A stretch of 64,000 bases of DNA from Duganella alba (GTDB lineage Bacteria; Pseudomonadota; Gammaproteobacteria; Burkholderiales; Burkholderiaceae_D), in NCBI RefSeq assembly GCF_009674495.1, contig NZ_WKJN01000025.1, positions 1-64,000 on the forward strand, written 5' to 3'. The notes under the pieces are model-generated. The model was not told the origin of the DNA and did no database searches. It saw nothing but the letters and a program-made list of their open reading frames with translations. The position numbers were made by a program, and so were the translations under genes. Within the stretch, counting starts at the first letter, position 1; each line of letters opens with the position of its first letter. Shown here piece after piece: positions 45,573 to 57,854 of this stretch.

Positions 45573-45706
45573 AGGTTAAGCAACAACCGTCAGCATATCA
45601 TGCTGCCCAGCGGATTGCAGTGCCTTTTGCGCCATTGTGTCGGATTGCTCAGGCTTAGGATGGGGTTAAGGCCACTTGTGAACGTGCGTTCGTGGCCCAA
45701 ATTGTG

Positions 45707-45863
45707 TATAATGCTCGACGCACCACTGGCAGCACGGTGTGGTTCAGTTTGGTACAGGATGCGATTCGGATGGTCTGACCAAGGGCTTTGGCCCTTCTCA
45801 TTTGCCCTTCTCATCTTCCCTGACAAGAGAAACAAGCCCGTAGCAAGGACGCGGGCTTTTTTT
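45707..45863 (+). ncRNA. short transcription unit upstream of rpoD: promoter, hairpins, intrinsic terminator
   Basis: A TATAAT (45707-45712) predicts a start near 45719. A hairpin AAGGGC-TTTG-GCCCTT lies at 45781-45796. A terminator stem AAGCCCG (45834-45840) with CGGGCTT (45852-45858) is followed by seven T. The 145-base product would be an independent small RNA or a terminated rpoD leader. No convincing reading frame lies inside. The -35 is weak. The post-promoter bases GCTCG and the AAGCCC-GGGCTT end recur at 61262-61334. Confidence 0.5.
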
Positions 45864-45901
45864 ATTCCGCAGAAAATCGTCAGCTAAATTACAACATTTC
45901 C

Positions 45902-45944
45902 ACCCCAGGCGCACCTTCGCGGTCGGCGCGGGGTCTGCTTTTTT
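45902..45944 (+). terminator. second hairpin with T-run in the rpoD leader, possible attenuator
   Basis: ACCCC (45902-45906) with GGGGT (45930-45934) and an inner GCGC/GCGC pair, closed by a small ACC/GGT loop, are followed by six T at 45939-45944. It lies 35 bases before the rpoD ATG, where a terminator would be unusual unless regulated. Confidence 0.45.
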
Positions 45945-45978
45945 GTAATTTCTGACGAATACGCATTGAGAGATTTTA

Positions 45979-48453
<2,475 letters not shown>

Positions 48454-48495
48454 GGTCGGCGCAGCAGACAGCAAGCAGCAAGCAGCAAACAGGAA

Positions 48496-48521
48496 GGGAG
48501 GCCGTGGCCTCCCTTTTTTTT
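48496..48521 (+). terminator. intrinsic terminator of rpoD
   Basis: Perfect 8-bp stem GGGAGGCC-GT-GGCCTCCC followed by eight T. It also lies directly upstream of the DUF1877 gene. Confidence 0.9.
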
Positions 48522-48526
48522 CGCGC

Positions 48527-48532
48527 TACACT
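48527..48532 (+). promoter_or_regulatory. -10-like TACACT six bases before a start codon
   Basis: TACACT, six bases, then the ATG at 48539; no ribosome site. It begins six bases after the rpoD terminator T-run. Confidence 0.35.
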
Positions 48533-48538
48533 AGCGCC

Positions 48539-49066
48539 ATGAAAAAAATTATCCTCGCATGGTGCGCGTGCCTGATCTCGCTGTCCGCCCACGCCGGCAT
48601 GACCTGGCGTGCGGCGCCGGTGGCGGCCGACCGCATTCCCTTCCTGCGCGGCAGCGAGGAGCAGGTGATGGCGGCGCTGGAGGGCGACGGCGCCATCGAT
48701 CTCGACAAGATGTGGCACGGCATCCATTACCTGCTGGCGGCGCGGCCCGGCAACCGGGCCATGGCCGAGCTGACGATCTTCGGCGGCGAGGCGGTCGGCG
48801 CGGACCAGGGCTACGGGCCGGCCCGCGTGCTGTCGCCGGCGCAGGTGAAAAGCATCGCCGCCATGCTGGAGCGCGAAACGCCGGCCACGCTGGCGGCACG
48901 CTATGCGCCCGCAGCGATGGAGGCCGCGCATACCTATCCGGAGGGGATCTGGATCGGCGAAGGCAGGGAGGCGCTGATGGATTTGCTGCAGCACTATGAT
49001 GTGCTGCTGGTGTTCTTCAAGAACGCGGCAATCAGGGGGCAGGCCGTGGTGGTCCTGCTTGGCTGA
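48539..49066 (+). CDS. DUF1877 (YfbM-like) protein with N-terminal signal
   Basis: A 175-residue protein. Residues about 1-19 (MKKIILAWCACLISLSAHA) form a signal peptide. The rest matches the DUF1877/YfbM pattern: AIDLDKMWHGIHYLL near 60, FGGEAVGADQGYGPARVLSP, and YDVLLVFFKNAAIRGQAVVV at the end. YfbM-type proteins are normally cytoplasmic and start directly at the domain, so export is unusual. Function is unknown. The gene is single, likely leaderless, and followed 21 bases later by a GFA gene. Confidence 0.78.
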   Translation: MKKIILAWCACLISLSAHAGMTWRAAPVAADRIPFLRGSEEQVMAALEGDGAIDLDKMWHGIHYLLAARPGNRAMAELTIFGGEAVGADQGYGPARVLSPAQVKSIAAMLERETPATLAARYAPAAMEAAHTYPEGIWIGEGREALMDLLQHYDVLLVFFKNAAIRGQAVVVLLG

Positions 49067-49087
49067 CGATCAGGAGGTCACGGTGAA

Positions 49088-49468
49088 ATGAGCGATCAAG
49101 GCGATCTTCATGGCAGCTGCCTGTGCGGCGGCGTGCGGTATCGGGCGGCGTTGCCGGTGTTTCATGCGAGCCACTGCTACTGCACCATGTGCCGCAAGCA
49201 GCATGGCGCGGCGGCGGGGTCGTATGCCAATGTCGCCAGCGCCGGCCTGGTGATCGAGCAGGGCGCCGGGCTGATTGCCGAGTACGCCTCGTCCGCCGAC
49301 GGCCGCCGCGACTTCTGCCGCGTGTGCGGCTCCACCTTGTTCTGGCGCAGCACGGAGTCGCCGGACCGCGTCGCCATCACGCTCGGCACGCTGGAACCGG
49401 AATACGGCGGGCCGGTCGAGCGCGAACTGTTCGCCGACAACAAGCCTGCCTGGCGGCCGCGCGGCTAG
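49088..49468 (+). CDS. GFA (glutathione-dependent formaldehyde-activating) family zinc protein
   Basis: A 126-residue protein of the CENP-V/GFA type. Zinc-binding cysteines are in GSCLCGGVRY, HCYCTMCRKQHG and CRVCGSTLFW, so both zinc sites look complete. The family includes Gfa of Paracoccus, which may speed S-hydroxymethylglutathione formation, but most members are unassigned. The ATG lies six bases after AGGAGGTCACGG-type sequence. Convergent with the degenerate histidine kinase gene (one-base gap). Confidence 0.88.
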   Translation: MSDQGDLHGSCLCGGVRYRAALPVFHASHCYCTMCRKQHGAAAGSYANVASAGLVIEQGAGLIAEYASSADGRRDFCRVCGSTLFWRSTESPDRVAITLGTLEPEYGGPVERELFADNKPAWRPRG

Positions 49469-49469
49469 T

Positions 49470-50561
49470 TCAGCTACGGTCCACCCGGCAAACGATGTGC
49501 AGCGCCGTGCCGGCACTGACGCTGACCGTCAGCGTGCCGCCCAGCGCGCCCAGGCGTTGACGCATGGCGTGCAGCGCGGCCGCCTCGGCCGGGTAGGAGG
49601 CGCCGGGATGGCGGTCGCTGCTGAGGGTGATGGCAATCTGCGCGCTGCACAGGCTCAACTCCACCTGCAGCCGTTGCGCGCTGGTGCTCAGGTATTCCAG
49701 TCCGGTCTGGACGATGTGAAACAGGGCGCTGGTGGTCTGCTGCGTCAGCACGGCGCGGTCGTCGAGCACGCGCAGCGCGCATTGCAGCCCCTGGCGCCGC
49801 GCCATCTGTTGCAGCTGCCATTCGATGGCGGCGCTTAAGCCGAGGTCCAGCGTGGCCGGATGCAGTTCGTTGATGATGTGGCGCACGGCGTCGATGCTGG
49901 CGTCCAGCGTCGCCAGCGCCTGCACCGCGCGCTCGTGCAGCAGCGGTTGCGCGGCGCCGGTGCGCGCGTGCAGCATGGCGATGTCCAGCTTGAGCGCCAC
50001 CAGGTTTTGCGCCAGATTGTCGCGCATGCCGGTCGCCAGGCGGCGGTGCTGGCTTTCGGTGGCGTCCTGCCGTTCGCCGGCGATCTGCTGCGCCAGTTGC
50101 AGCGCGTCGGCCAGCGCGGTTTCCTTGCGCTGGCGTTCGGTGATGTCGAGACTGCTGCCGATCAGCAGGTAGGGCTGGCCGTCGGCGTCGTAGATCGGGT
50201 GCTTGTAGGTCAGCATCAGCCGGGTTTCCTGCAGGCCGGCGTGCCACAGCGGCACCTCCTCGATCACGGTTTCGCCCTGGGCGAAGGCCAGGCGGTCGTA
50301 CTGGTGATGCAGGCTGAGCTGCTCCGGCGGAAAGATGCCGGCGCCGTCCCGGCCGGCGATGTCTTCAAGGCACACCCCCCACATCGCCTCGCAGGCCGGA
50401 TTCATCATCACCACGCGCAAGGCGGCGTCCTTGACGAACAGCGGCTGCGGCATCAGCGACACGACCTGGCGCACATCCTGGCTGCTGATGGCGCCTTCCT
50501 TCAATCCGGTAAATAAACGCTTCAGTTCTGCATTGGGCGGCAAGTTCGGCAGGCGGGGCAT
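49470..50561 (-). CDS. PAS protein with a degenerate HisKA_3/HATPase module (pseudokinase)
   Basis: A 363-residue cytoplasmic protein. PAS about 30-145 (VSLMPQPLFVKDAALRVV, ending SSLDITERQRKE). A dimerisation segment follows, with HRRLATGMRDNLAQNLVAL near 172-190. In NarX/DesK-type kinases this block reads RIARELHD; here the phosphoacceptor is Arg180. The ATPase part is also altered: FHIVQTGLEYLSTSAQ lacks the N-box Asn, and the D-x-G-x-G loop is replaced by SSDRHPGASY. Phosphotransfer is therefore unlikely. It may act as a sensory scaffold or partner for another kinase. No response regulator adjoins it. Confidence 0.8.
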   Translation of the reverse strand: MPRLPNLPPNAELKRLFTGLKEGAISSQDVRQVVSLMPQPLFVKDAALRVVMMNPACEAMWGVCLEDIAGRDGAGIFPPEQLSLHHQYDRLAFAQGETVIEEVPLWHAGLQETRLMLTYKHPIYDADGQPYLLIGSSLDITERQRKETALADALQLAQQIAGERQDATESQHRRLATGMRDNLAQNLVALKLDIAMLHARTGAAQPLLHERAVQALATLDASIDAVRHIINELHPATLDLGLSAAIEWQLQQMARRQGLQCALRVLDDRAVLTQQTTSALFHIVQTGLEYLSTSAQRLQVELSLCSAQIAITLSSDRHPGASYPAEAAALHAMRQRLGALGGTLTVSVSAGTALHIVCRVDRS

Positions 50562-50672
50562 AAGTGTTTCACTCGGTAAAGGTTTCTCCGATTGTAATAT
50601 TTAATTGCAATATTGTCATGTAAAAATGAAAACGCCCCGACATGCGGGGCGTGGAAGCGATGCGGGACGGTG

Positions 50673-53507
50673 TCAGCCGGTGTTGCGCAGGCCGGCCGCG
50701 ACGCCGTTGATCGACAGATGGATGCCACGGTGCACGCGCTCGTCAGCCTTGCTTTCCGACGACAGCGCGCGGTGGCGCTTGATCAGCTCCACCTGCAAGT
50801 GGTTCAGCGGATCCAGATAGGCGAAGCGGTTCTGGATCGAGCGCGCCAGCAGCGGATTGCCGGCCAGGCGCTCGGTGGCGCCGGTGATGCTTTGCAGGAT
50901 GTCCAGCGTGTCGGCATGCTCGTCGGTGATGCGCTTGAAGATGCGTTCGCGCAGTTCCTTGTCCTGCACCAGCTCGGCGTAGCGCGAGGCGATCGCCAGG
51001 TCGGTCTTGGCCAGCACCATGTCCATATTGGACAGCAGCGTGGCGAACAGCGGCCAGTGCTGGAACATGGCTTGCAGCTGGGCCAGGCGCTCGGCCTTGT
51101 CGCCGTCGGCGATCCAGCCGCCGATGGCGCTGGCGAAACCGTACCAGCCCGGCAGCAGCAGGCGGCATTGGCCCCACGAGAAGCCCCATGGAATCGCGCG
51201 CAGGTCTTCAATCCGCTTGGTCGACTTGCGCGAGGCCGGGCGCGAACCAAGGTTCAGCTCGGCGATCTCGGCGATCGGCGTGGCGGCGAAGAAGTAGTCG
51301 GTGAAGCCGGGCGTTTCATAGACCAGATTGCGGTAGGCCTTGTAGGCGCGGTCCGAAATCTCGGCCATCACCGCTTCGTAGCCGTGCAGCTGCTGCTGGT
51401 GGGCGGCGTCTTCCGGCTGCGGCAGCAGGCTCGCCTCCAGGGTGGCGGCGACCAGCAGTTCCAGGTTGCGGCGGCCGATGTCCTTGTTGGAGAACTTCGA
51501 GGCGATGATTTCGCCCTGTTCGGTCAGGCGGATCTGGCCGTTGACGGTGCCGTGCGGCTGCGCCAGGATGGCGTCGTACGACGGACCGCCGCCACGACCG
51601 ACGGTGCCGCCGCGGCCATGGAACAGGCGCAGCTTGACGCCGGCCTTTTCGAACACCTTGACCAGGTTGGTCTCGGCCTTGTACAGCTCCCAGTTGGAGG
51701 TCAGGAAGCCGCCGTCCTTGTTGGAGTCCGAATAGCCCAGCATGACTTCCTGGATCTGGCCCTGCTTGGCGATCAGTTGCTTCACCAGCGGGATCGCCAT
51801 CACGGCTTCCATGATGCCGGCGGCGCGCTGCAGGTCGGGAATGGTCTCGAACAGCGGGATCACCATCAGATCCAACTCGGGTTCAGCTTCCCCCGCGGCG
51901 AGGCGCAGCAGGCCCAGCTCTTTTTGCAGCAGCAGCACTTCCAGCAGGTCGGACACGGTTTCGGTGTGCGAGATGATGTAGTTGCGGATCGCGCGCGCGC
52001 CGTAGCGGGCACGGATCTCGCGCGCCGCGCGCAGCACGCCCAGCTCGGACACGGTCTCGGCCGAGTAGGTGATGTACGGCGAATTCAGCAGGCGCGGCTG
52101 CGCCAGCTCGCCCAGCAGCAGCTTGACCTTGGCGTCCTCGTCCAGCGCGGCGTAGTCGGCCAGCACGCCGGAGGTGGCGAACAGTTCGGCCAGCACGCGC
52201 TCGTGGATGTCGGACGACTGGCGCATGTCCAGCGAGGCCAGGTGGAAGCCGAAGATGTCGGCCGCGCGTTTCAAGGTGGCCAGGCGCGGCTGCACCAGCA
52301 CGGCGCCGTGGTTGGCGTTGAGCGAGTCGATCAGCAGCTGCAGGTCGGTGGCGAATTCGGCGGCGCCGTTGTACGGCTCGGCGTGGCCGACTTCCTTGCG
52401 CAGGATGTTGGTGGCGCCCAGTGCGCGCGCGGTCGAGGCCAGGCGGGCGTAGATGCCGATCAGGGCGCGGCGGTACGGTTCGTCGGCGCGGTGGTCGGAA
52501 GTGTCCGGCGACTGGTCGGCCAGCGCCTGCAGTGCCGGCGAGCAGCCTATCATCAGGGTCGAGATCGACAGCTCGGCGCCCAGCGTGTGCGCTTCTTCCA
52601 GGTAGAAGTCGAGGATGGTGGTGGCCTGGCGCGTCAGCGCGTGCGACATGGTGCCGCCGTTGACGTTGGGATTGCCGTCGCGGTCGCCGCCGATCCAGCT
52701 GCCCATCTGCACGTACGGTGCGGTGATGTGCTGCGGCTGTTCGTCCTTGCCGTAGTGGTGGGCGATGTCCTGCTCGATGTCATCGTACAACCCCGGCAGT
52801 TCGCGCAGGAAGGTGATGCGGTAGTAGGACAGCGCGTTTTCGATCTCGTCGGCCACGGTCAGCTTGGAGTAGCGCAGCATGCGGGTCTGCCACAGCGTGG
52901 CGATGCGCGCCTTCAGCAGGTGCAGGTTGGCCGCCTGTTCCTTCGGCGTCAGCGGCAGGTCGCGCTCGGCCAGCAGGCGGGCGATGTCGTGCTCGGCGTC
53001 GAGGATGGACTTGCGCTGCACTTCGGTCGGGTGGGCGGTCAGCACCGGGGCGATCAGCGCGTCCTGGAAGAAGGTCGAGACCGTCTCCTGGCTGACGCCG
53101 GCTTCCTTGAGCTTGCACAGCGCGAAGTTGACGCTGCCTTGCTGCGGCTTCGAGCCGGCCAGCAGGTGGGCGCGGCGGCGGCGGATATGGTGCTGGTCCT
53201 CGGCGATATTGGCCAGATGTGAGAAATACGAGAAGGCGCGCACCACCGAAATGGTTTGCTCCTTGGTCAGGATCTTCAGCATGCCGTCCAGTTCCTTGGC
53301 GGCGCCGGCGTCGGCTTCGCGGCGGAAGCGCACGGCGGTCTGGCGGATGGTTTCGACCACGGCGTAGACTTCCTCGCCTTCCTGGTCGCGTAGGACGTCG
53401 CCCAGCAGGCGGCCCAGCAGGCGGATGTCTTCTTTCAATGGCGCGTCCTTGTCGACGCCCGGTTGTTCAGCAGCTTGTTCGTTCAATGCACTAGATGGAT
53501 TGGCCAT
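50673..53507 (-). CDS. ppc: phosphoenolpyruvate carboxylase
   Basis: Enzyme of 944 residues that adds bicarbonate to phosphoenolpyruvate to give oxaloacetate, replenishing the TCA cycle. Catalytic motifs are intact: [12 protein letters not shown] near 158-169, [10 protein letters not shown] near 590, [14 protein letters not shown] near 627 and the C-terminal RNTG. The ATG at 53507 ([10 protein letters not shown]) was preferred; another in-frame ATG at 53546 adds 13 residues, and neither has a good ribosome site. It is divergent from hemC with 152 bases between. Confidence 0.95.
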   Translation of the reverse strand: MANPSSALNEQAAEQPGVDKDAPLKEDIRLLGRLLGDVLRDQEGEEVYAVVETIRQTAVRFRREADAGAAKELDGMLKILTKEQTISVVRAFSYFSHLANIAEDQHHIRRRRAHLLAGSKPQQGSVNFALCKLKEAGVSQETVSTFFQDALIAPVLTAHPTEVQRKSILDAEHDIARLLAERDLPLTPKEQAANLHLLKARIATLWQTRMLRYSKLTVADEIENALSYYRITFLRELPGLYDDIEQDIAHHYGKDEQPQHITAPYVQMGSWIGGDRDGNPNVNGGTMSHALTRQATTILDFYLEEAHTLGAELSISTLMIGCSPALQALADQSPDTSDHRADEPYRRALIGIYARLASTARALGATNILRKEVGHAEPYNGAAEFATDLQLLIDSLNANHGAVLVQPRLATLKRAADIFGFHLASLDMRQSSDIHERVLAELFATSGVLADYAALDEDAKVKLLLGELAQPRLLNSPYITYSAETVSELGVLRAAREIRARYGARAIRNYIISHTETVSDLLEVLLLQKELGLLRLAAGEAEPELDLMVIPLFETIPDLQRAAGIMEAVMAIPLVKQLIAKQGQIQEVMLGYSDSNKDGGFLTSNWELYKAETNLVKVFEKAGVKLRLFHGRGGTVGRGGGPSYDAILAQPHGTVNGQIRLTEQGEIIASKFSNKDIGRRNLELLVAATLEASLLPQPEDAAHQQQLHGYEAVMAEISDRAYKAYRNLVYETPGFTDYFFAATPIAEIAELNLGSRPASRKSTKRIEDLRAIPWGFSWGQCRLLLPGWYGFASAIGGWIADGDKAERLAQLQAMFQHWPLFATLLSNMDMVLAKTDLAIASRYAELVQDKELRERIFKRITDEHADTLDILQSITGATERLAGNPLLARSIQNRFAYLDPLNHLQVELIKRHRALSSESKADERVHRGIHLSINGVAAGLRNTG

Positions 53508-53659
53508 GTGTTTTAAGTCACGAAAGGGTGAAATATGTCGGTGCATGGGCTTATGGCCCGGTTCTGCGAGAAGGTGAGCATGCTAAAATTTGTGATCTTA
53601 AACACGCGCGTGGTACTGGCTTGCGCCGGTTAGCGTCAGCTACAGCGAAAGAACTGGTT

Positions 53660-54685
53660 TTGAAAACATCTGAATCTAAGCATTCTCCGTCGAGATTGGT
53701 TATTGCGTCGCGCGAGAGCCGCCTCGCCATGTGGCAAGCCGAGCACGTCCGCGATCGCTTGACATTATTATATCCGCAGTGCGATGTCAAAATTGTCGGA
53801 ATGACGACGCGCGGCGATCAAATTCTGGATCGCACCCTGTCCAAAGTGGGCGGCAAGGGGCTGTTTGTGAAAGAACTTGAAGTGGCGATGGCCGAAGGCC
53901 GCGCCGACCTGGCCGTGCACTGCCTGAAAGACATGCCGATGGAGTTGCCGGAAGGCTTCGCCATGGCGGCCGTGATGGAGCGCGAAGATGCGCGCGACGC
54001 CTTCGTGTCCAACGATTACGCGTCGCTCGACGAACTGCCGGACGGCGCCGTGGTCGGCACCAGCAGCCTGCGCCGCCAGGCGCTGATCGCCGCGCGCTAC
54101 CCGCAACTGGTGATCAAGCCGCTGCGCGGCAACCTCGATACCCGCCTGGCCAAGCTGGATCGCGGCGAGTACGCCGCCATCATCCTGGCCGCCGCCGGCC
54201 TGAAACGCCTGGGCCTGGCCGAACGCATCCGCGCGCTGCTGTCGCCGGAAACCAGCCTGCCGGCGCCGGGGCAGGGCACGCTGGCGATTGAAATCCCTGA
54301 ACGCGACGATGGTCTCGACCTGGTGGCGCTGCTGGCGCCGCTGCACCATGCGCACAGCGCGCTGGTGTCGATCGCCGAGCGCAAGGTGTCGCAGGTGTTT
54401 GGCGGCAGCTGCCAGATTCCGCTGGCGTCCTACGCCACCATTGATGGCGACCAGATGCATCTGCGCGCCATGGTGGCGACGCCGGACGGCAAGCGCATGA
54501 TCAGCGCCGAGGCGCATGGTCCGGCCGCCGACGCCGAAGCGCTGGGCCTGCAAGTGGCCGAGCAGCTGCGCGTGCAGGACGCCGAGGGCATCCTGGCCGC
54601 CTGCCTGAGCGAAGCGGCGCAAGCCGACGACGATGCGCGTTCGGCCGAACTGGCGGCCAGCGCCGCCGGCAAGCCTGCCGCCTGA
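53660..54685 (+). CDS. hemC: hydroxymethylbilane synthase (porphobilinogen deaminase)
   Basis: Haem-pathway enzyme of 341 residues that polymerises four porphobilinogens on a dipyrromethane cofactor. Features are [18 protein letters not shown] near the N-terminus, [50 protein letters not shown], and the cofactor cysteine in [13 protein letters not shown]. The start is probably TTG at 53660; the frame is open far upstream into the ppc promoter area without conserved residues. A C-terminal Ala/Asp-rich extension of about 20 residues is extra. A TGCTAAAAT -10-like box at 53581 gives a leader of about 65 bases. First gene of hemCDXY. Confidence 0.95.
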   Translation: MKTSESKHSPSRLVIASRESRLAMWQAEHVRDRLTLLYPQCDVKIVGMTTRGDQILDRTLSKVGGKGLFVKELEVAMAEGRADLAVHCLKDMPMELPEGFAMAAVMEREDARDAFVSNDYASLDELPDGAVVGTSSLRRQALIAARYPQLVIKPLRGNLDTRLAKLDRGEYAAIILAAAGLKRLGLAERIRALLSPETSLPAPGQGTLAIEIPERDDGLDLVALLAPLHHAHSALVSIAERKVSQVFGGSCQIPLASYATIDGDQMHLRAMVATPDGKRMISAEAHGPAADAEALGLQVAEQLRVQDAEGILAACLSEAAQADDDARSAELAASAAGKPAA

Positions 54686-54692
54686 TCCGGGG

Positions 54693-55484
54693 ATGGCCGG
54701 CGCCGTCGTCATCACCCGTCCCCTGGCGCAAGCCACGCCGCTGGCGGCCCGCGTGGCGGCCCTGGGCCGTACCGTGGAAATTTTGCCGCTGCTGGAAATC
54801 GCGCCGCTGGCCGATCCGGCGCCGCTGCTGGCCGCGCTGGCGCAGCTGGATCAGTACGTCCTGGTGGCGTTCGTCTCGCCGAACGCCATCGACGCGGCGT
54901 TCGCTTATATAAAGCAGTGGCCGGCCGGCGTGACGCTGGCCGTGGTGGGCGAGGGCAGCCGCGCCGCGCTGGCCGCGCACGGCGTCACGCCGGAGCGCCA
55001 CACCATCGTCAGCCCGGCCGACAGCGCCCACAGCGACTCCGAACACCTGCTGCAAACGCTGGACCTGGACGCGCTGAACGGCCGCCGGGTGCTGATCATC
55101 CGCGGCGAAAGCGGCCGCGAGCTGATGGGCGACGGCTTCCGGGCGGCCGGCGCGCTGGTCGATATCGTGCCGGCCTATTGCCGCTCGGTGCCGGCGCTGA
55201 CGCCGCAACTGGCGGCCACCTTGCGCCGGCTGCTGGCGCAACAGAACGACTGGATCATCACCAGTTCCGAGGCTTTACGGGGCCTGTGCGGCCTCCTGGC
55301 CAATTTGGACTTGCAGCACCCTGACGCGATGCAGCACAATAGCGTTGTAGCTATGCAACAGCAGCATCTGATCGTGCCACACGCCCGAATTGCCGAAACG
55401 GCAAATAATTTAGGATTTTCCAAGCTGACGCTCACCGGATCAGGCGACGAACGCCTGCTGGCCGCGTTACAATCATGCCTATGA
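54693..55484 (+). CDS. hemD: uroporphyrinogen-III synthase
   Basis: Enzyme of 263 residues that closes and inverts ring D of hydroxymethylbilane. Sequence is poorly conserved in this family. Recognisable parts are VVITRPLAQATPLAARV at the N-terminus, VAFVSPNAIDAAF, LIIRGESGRELMGDGFRAAG and DWIITSSEALRGL. The ATG at 54693 is seven bases after the hemC stop with CCGGGG ahead. Its stop overlaps the hemX ATG (ATGA). Confidence 0.92.
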   Translation: MAGAVVITRPLAQATPLAARVAALGRTVEILPLLEIAPLADPAPLLAALAQLDQYVLVAFVSPNAIDAAFAYIKQWPAGVTLAVVGEGSRAALAAHGVTPERHTIVSPADSAHSDSEHLLQTLDLDALNGRRVLIIRGESGRELMGDGFRAAGALVDIVPAYCRSVPALTPQLAATLRRLLAQQNDWIITSSEALRGLCGLLANLDLQHPDAMQHNSVVAMQQQHLIVPHARIAETANNLGFSKLTLTGSGDERLLAALQSCL

Positions 55485-56641
55485 ACGATTTGCCTACTTT
55501 ACCTGACCCAGCCGTCTCGAACGCCAAAACCGCCGATGCCGAGACTCCGCCTGCGGCCACGCCGCCATCGCAGCCTGAACCGAGCCTGCTCGAGACCCTG
55601 CAACAGCCGCAGATGCTGTTGGTGGGCATACTCGTGCTGACGATTCTGCTGGCCGGCCAGACCTGGTCGTCGCATGCGCGCGTCAACAAGCTGCGCGAGG
55701 AAATGGCGCTGCGCCTGCAGAAAGGCGACGCCTCGAATGCCGACACCGGCAACCTGGTGCGCAGCGTGCAGGAAAACACCAAGGAGCTGCAATCCAAGGT
55801 CGCGCTGCTGGAAAGCAAGCAGCAGGAAGCGCAGAGCCAGCAACTGGCGCTGGAGCAGCTGTACCAGGATCTGTCCAAGAACCGCGACGAATGGGCGCTG
55901 ACCGAGATCGAGCAAGTGCTGTCGACCGCGTCGCAGCAGCTGCAACTGGCCGGCAACGTGCCGGGCGCGCTGATCGCGCTGCAGAATGCCGACCGCAGCC
56001 TGTCGCGTTCGGACAAGCCGCAGTTCATCACCATCCGCCGCGCCATCGCGCGCGACACCGACAAGCTGAAAGCCTTGCCGAGCGTCGATTCGGTGGGCGT
56101 GGCGCTGCGCCTGGACAACGCCATCGCGCAGATCGATACGCTGCCGATGCTGGCGGACGAAAAGCCGACGCTGCCGGCGCCGCCTGAAAAGAAAGCCAGG
56201 CCGGCCAAGGTCGTGCACGGCAAGGATGGCAAGCCGGTCAAGGTCGAGGAGACCAGCCCGTGGCTGCAAGCCCTGCAGGATGGCTGGAATGGCTGGAGCA
56301 GCGAGATGTGGACCGATGTGCGCCAGCTGGTGCGCGTGCGCAATGTCGAGACGCCGGACGCGCTGATGCTGTCGCCGACGCAGGCCTACTTCATGCGCGA
56401 AAACCTCAAGCTGCGCCTGCTGAACGCGCGCATGGCGCTGTTGTCGCGCAATGAAGGCGCTTTCCGTGCCGACCTGATCGCGGCGCAGGACGCGCTGGTC
56501 AAGTATTTCGACACCCGCGCCCGCTCCACCCAGACCGTGCAGGCACTGCTGCGCCAGGTACAGAGCAGCAATCTCGCGATTGAGATGCCGACCCTGTCCG
56601 ACAGCCTGAACGCCGTGCGCAACTACAAAGCGAAGCCATAG
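55481..56641 (+). CDS. hemX: HemX, membrane protein of the haem operon
   Basis: Inner-membrane protein of 386 residues (PF04375). A Pro-rich cytoplasmic N-terminus (about 1-45) is followed by one membrane helix MLLVGILVLTILLAGQTW (about 45-62), a coiled-coil (LRSVQENTKELQ-type and KQQEAQSQQLALEQLYQDL) and an alpha-helical periplasmic part. It was once called uroporphyrinogen-III methyltransferase, but it lacks the SAM site; its role is probably regulatory or scaffolding. The ATG at 55481 overlaps the hemD stop; an ATG six bases earlier is possible. Confidence 0.9.
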   Translation: MNDLPTLPDPAVSNAKTADAETPPAATPPSQPEPSLLETLQQPQMLLVGILVLTILLAGQTWSSHARVNKLREEMALRLQKGDASNADTGNLVRSVQENTKELQSKVALLESKQQEAQSQQLALEQLYQDLSKNRDEWALTEIEQVLSTASQQLQLAGNVPGALIALQNADRSLSRSDKPQFITIRRAIARDTDKLKALPSVDSVGVALRLDNAIAQIDTLPMLADEKPTLPAPPEKKARPAKVVHGKDGKPVKVEETSPWLQALQDGWNGWSSEMWTDVRQLVRVRNVETPDALMLSPTQAYFMRENLKLRLLNARMALLSRNEGAFRADLIAAQDALVKYFDTRARSTQTVQALLRQVQSSNLAIEMPTLSDSLNAVRNYKAKP

Positions 56642-56643
56642 TC

Positions 56644-57840
56644 ATGCGTTTATTTCTCTGGTTAGTCGCCATGATGGCCGCCGCCATCGGTATTGCCGTG
56701 ACGGCGCGCTTCAATCCGGGCAATGTGGTGCTGTTCTATCCGCCGCACCGCATCGACCTGTCGCTGAATTTCTTCGTGCTGCTGGAGCTGGCGCTGTTCG
56801 TCTTCCTGTACATCGTGATCCGCGCCTTCCGCGCCACGGTCAAGATGCCGGGCAAGGTGGCGGCCTACCGCCAGCAGAAGCGCGAGCGCGATGGCAATAA
56901 AGGCTTGCGCGAGGCGCTGAAAGCGCTGTTCGAAGGCCGTTTCGGCCATGCCGAGAAAGCCGCGCTGCGCGCCTCCGAACTGCCGGAAAACGCCGGCGTG
57001 GCGGCACTGATCGGCGCCCGCGCCGCGCACCGCATGCGCCAGTCGGCGCGCCGCGACCAGTGGCTGAACAAGCTGGTCGACGACAACGCGATGAAGACCG
57101 CGCGCCTGATGACCATGACCGAACTGCTGGTCGACGACCACCAGCCGGAGCAGGCGCTGGAAGCGGTGCGCGAGCTGAACGCCAGCGGCACCCGTCACAT
57201 TCACGCCTTGCAGATGTCGCTGAAGGCGCAGCAGCAGGCCAAGAACTGGCCGGAAGTGCTGCGCCTGGTGCGTTCGCTGGACAAGCACCGCGCGCTGCAT
57301 CCGGCCTTGTCGTCGCGCCTGCGCGAACTGGCGTATGACGATCTGCTGTCCGACGCCAGCCACGATGCGGAATCGCTGTTGCGCGTGTGGGCAACCGTGC
57401 CGTCGGTCGACCGCGTCAAACCGTATGTGGCGTGCCGCGCCGCGACCGCCCTCAATGCGCGCGGCCTGCACGATGAAGCGCGGCTGGTGGCGGAAGAATC
57501 GCTGGCCGCCGACTGGGATGACCGCGTGGTGCGCGCCTACCGCGAAGCCGCCGCCCCGGCCGGCTCGGCCGCGCTGCTGCTGCAGATCGAGCATTGCGAA
57601 AACTGGGCCAACGCCCGCCCGACCGACGCCGAACTGGCATTGACGCTGGGTTCGCTGTGCCTGAAGCAGAAACTGTGGGGCAAGGCGCAGCGCTATCTGG
57701 AACAGGCCCTGTCGGACGCCTCCGATCCGCACATGGTGCGCGAATCCCACCTGAAGCTGGCGCAACTGCACGAAGCGCTGGGCCAGGAAGAAGAAGCCGC
57801 CAACCACTATCGCCAGTGCGCACTGGCAACGATCCTCTAA
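56644..57840 (+). CDS. hemY: HemY, TPR membrane protein of the haem operon
   Basis: Inner-membrane protein of 398 residues. Two membrane helices (about 3-20 and 40-60) are followed by a TPR-rich cytoplasmic domain, with landmarks VKMPGKVAAYRQQKRERDG and ALFEGRFGHAEKAALRASE. This is the HemY_N/TPR protein of proteobacteria, not the protoporphyrinogen oxidase of the same name in Bacillus. It lies two bases after hemX and closes the operon. Confidence 0.92.
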   Translation: MRLFLWLVAMMAAAIGIAVTARFNPGNVVLFYPPHRIDLSLNFFVLLELALFVFLYIVIRAFRATVKMPGKVAAYRQQKRERDGNKGLREALKALFEGRFGHAEKAALRASELPENAGVAALIGARAAHRMRQSARRDQWLNKLVDDNAMKTARLMTMTELLVDDHQPEQALEAVRELNASGTRHIHALQMSLKAQQQAKNWPEVLRLVRSLDKHRALHPALSSRLRELAYDDLLSDASHDAESLLRVWATVPSVDRVKPYVACRAATALNARGLHDEARLVAEESLAADWDDRVVRAYREAAAPAGSAALLLQIEHCENWANARPTDAELALTLGSLCLKQKLWGKAQRYLEQALSDASDPHMVRESHLKLAQLHEALGQEEEAANHYRQCALATIL

Positions 57841-57854
57841 ATTCAACCCGGTTT

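Noticed and set aside
45590-45835. 81-codon open frame antisense to the rpoD leader
   Set aside because: No ribosome site, and the plus strand shows promoter and terminator structure that explains the region.
48462-48490. AGCAAGC-type short direct repeats after rpoD
   Set aside because: Only about three short imperfect units just before the terminator; no sign of function.
50613-53222. 869-codon open frame on the plus strand
   Set aside because: Antisense to ppc, whose catalytic motifs and length are normal.
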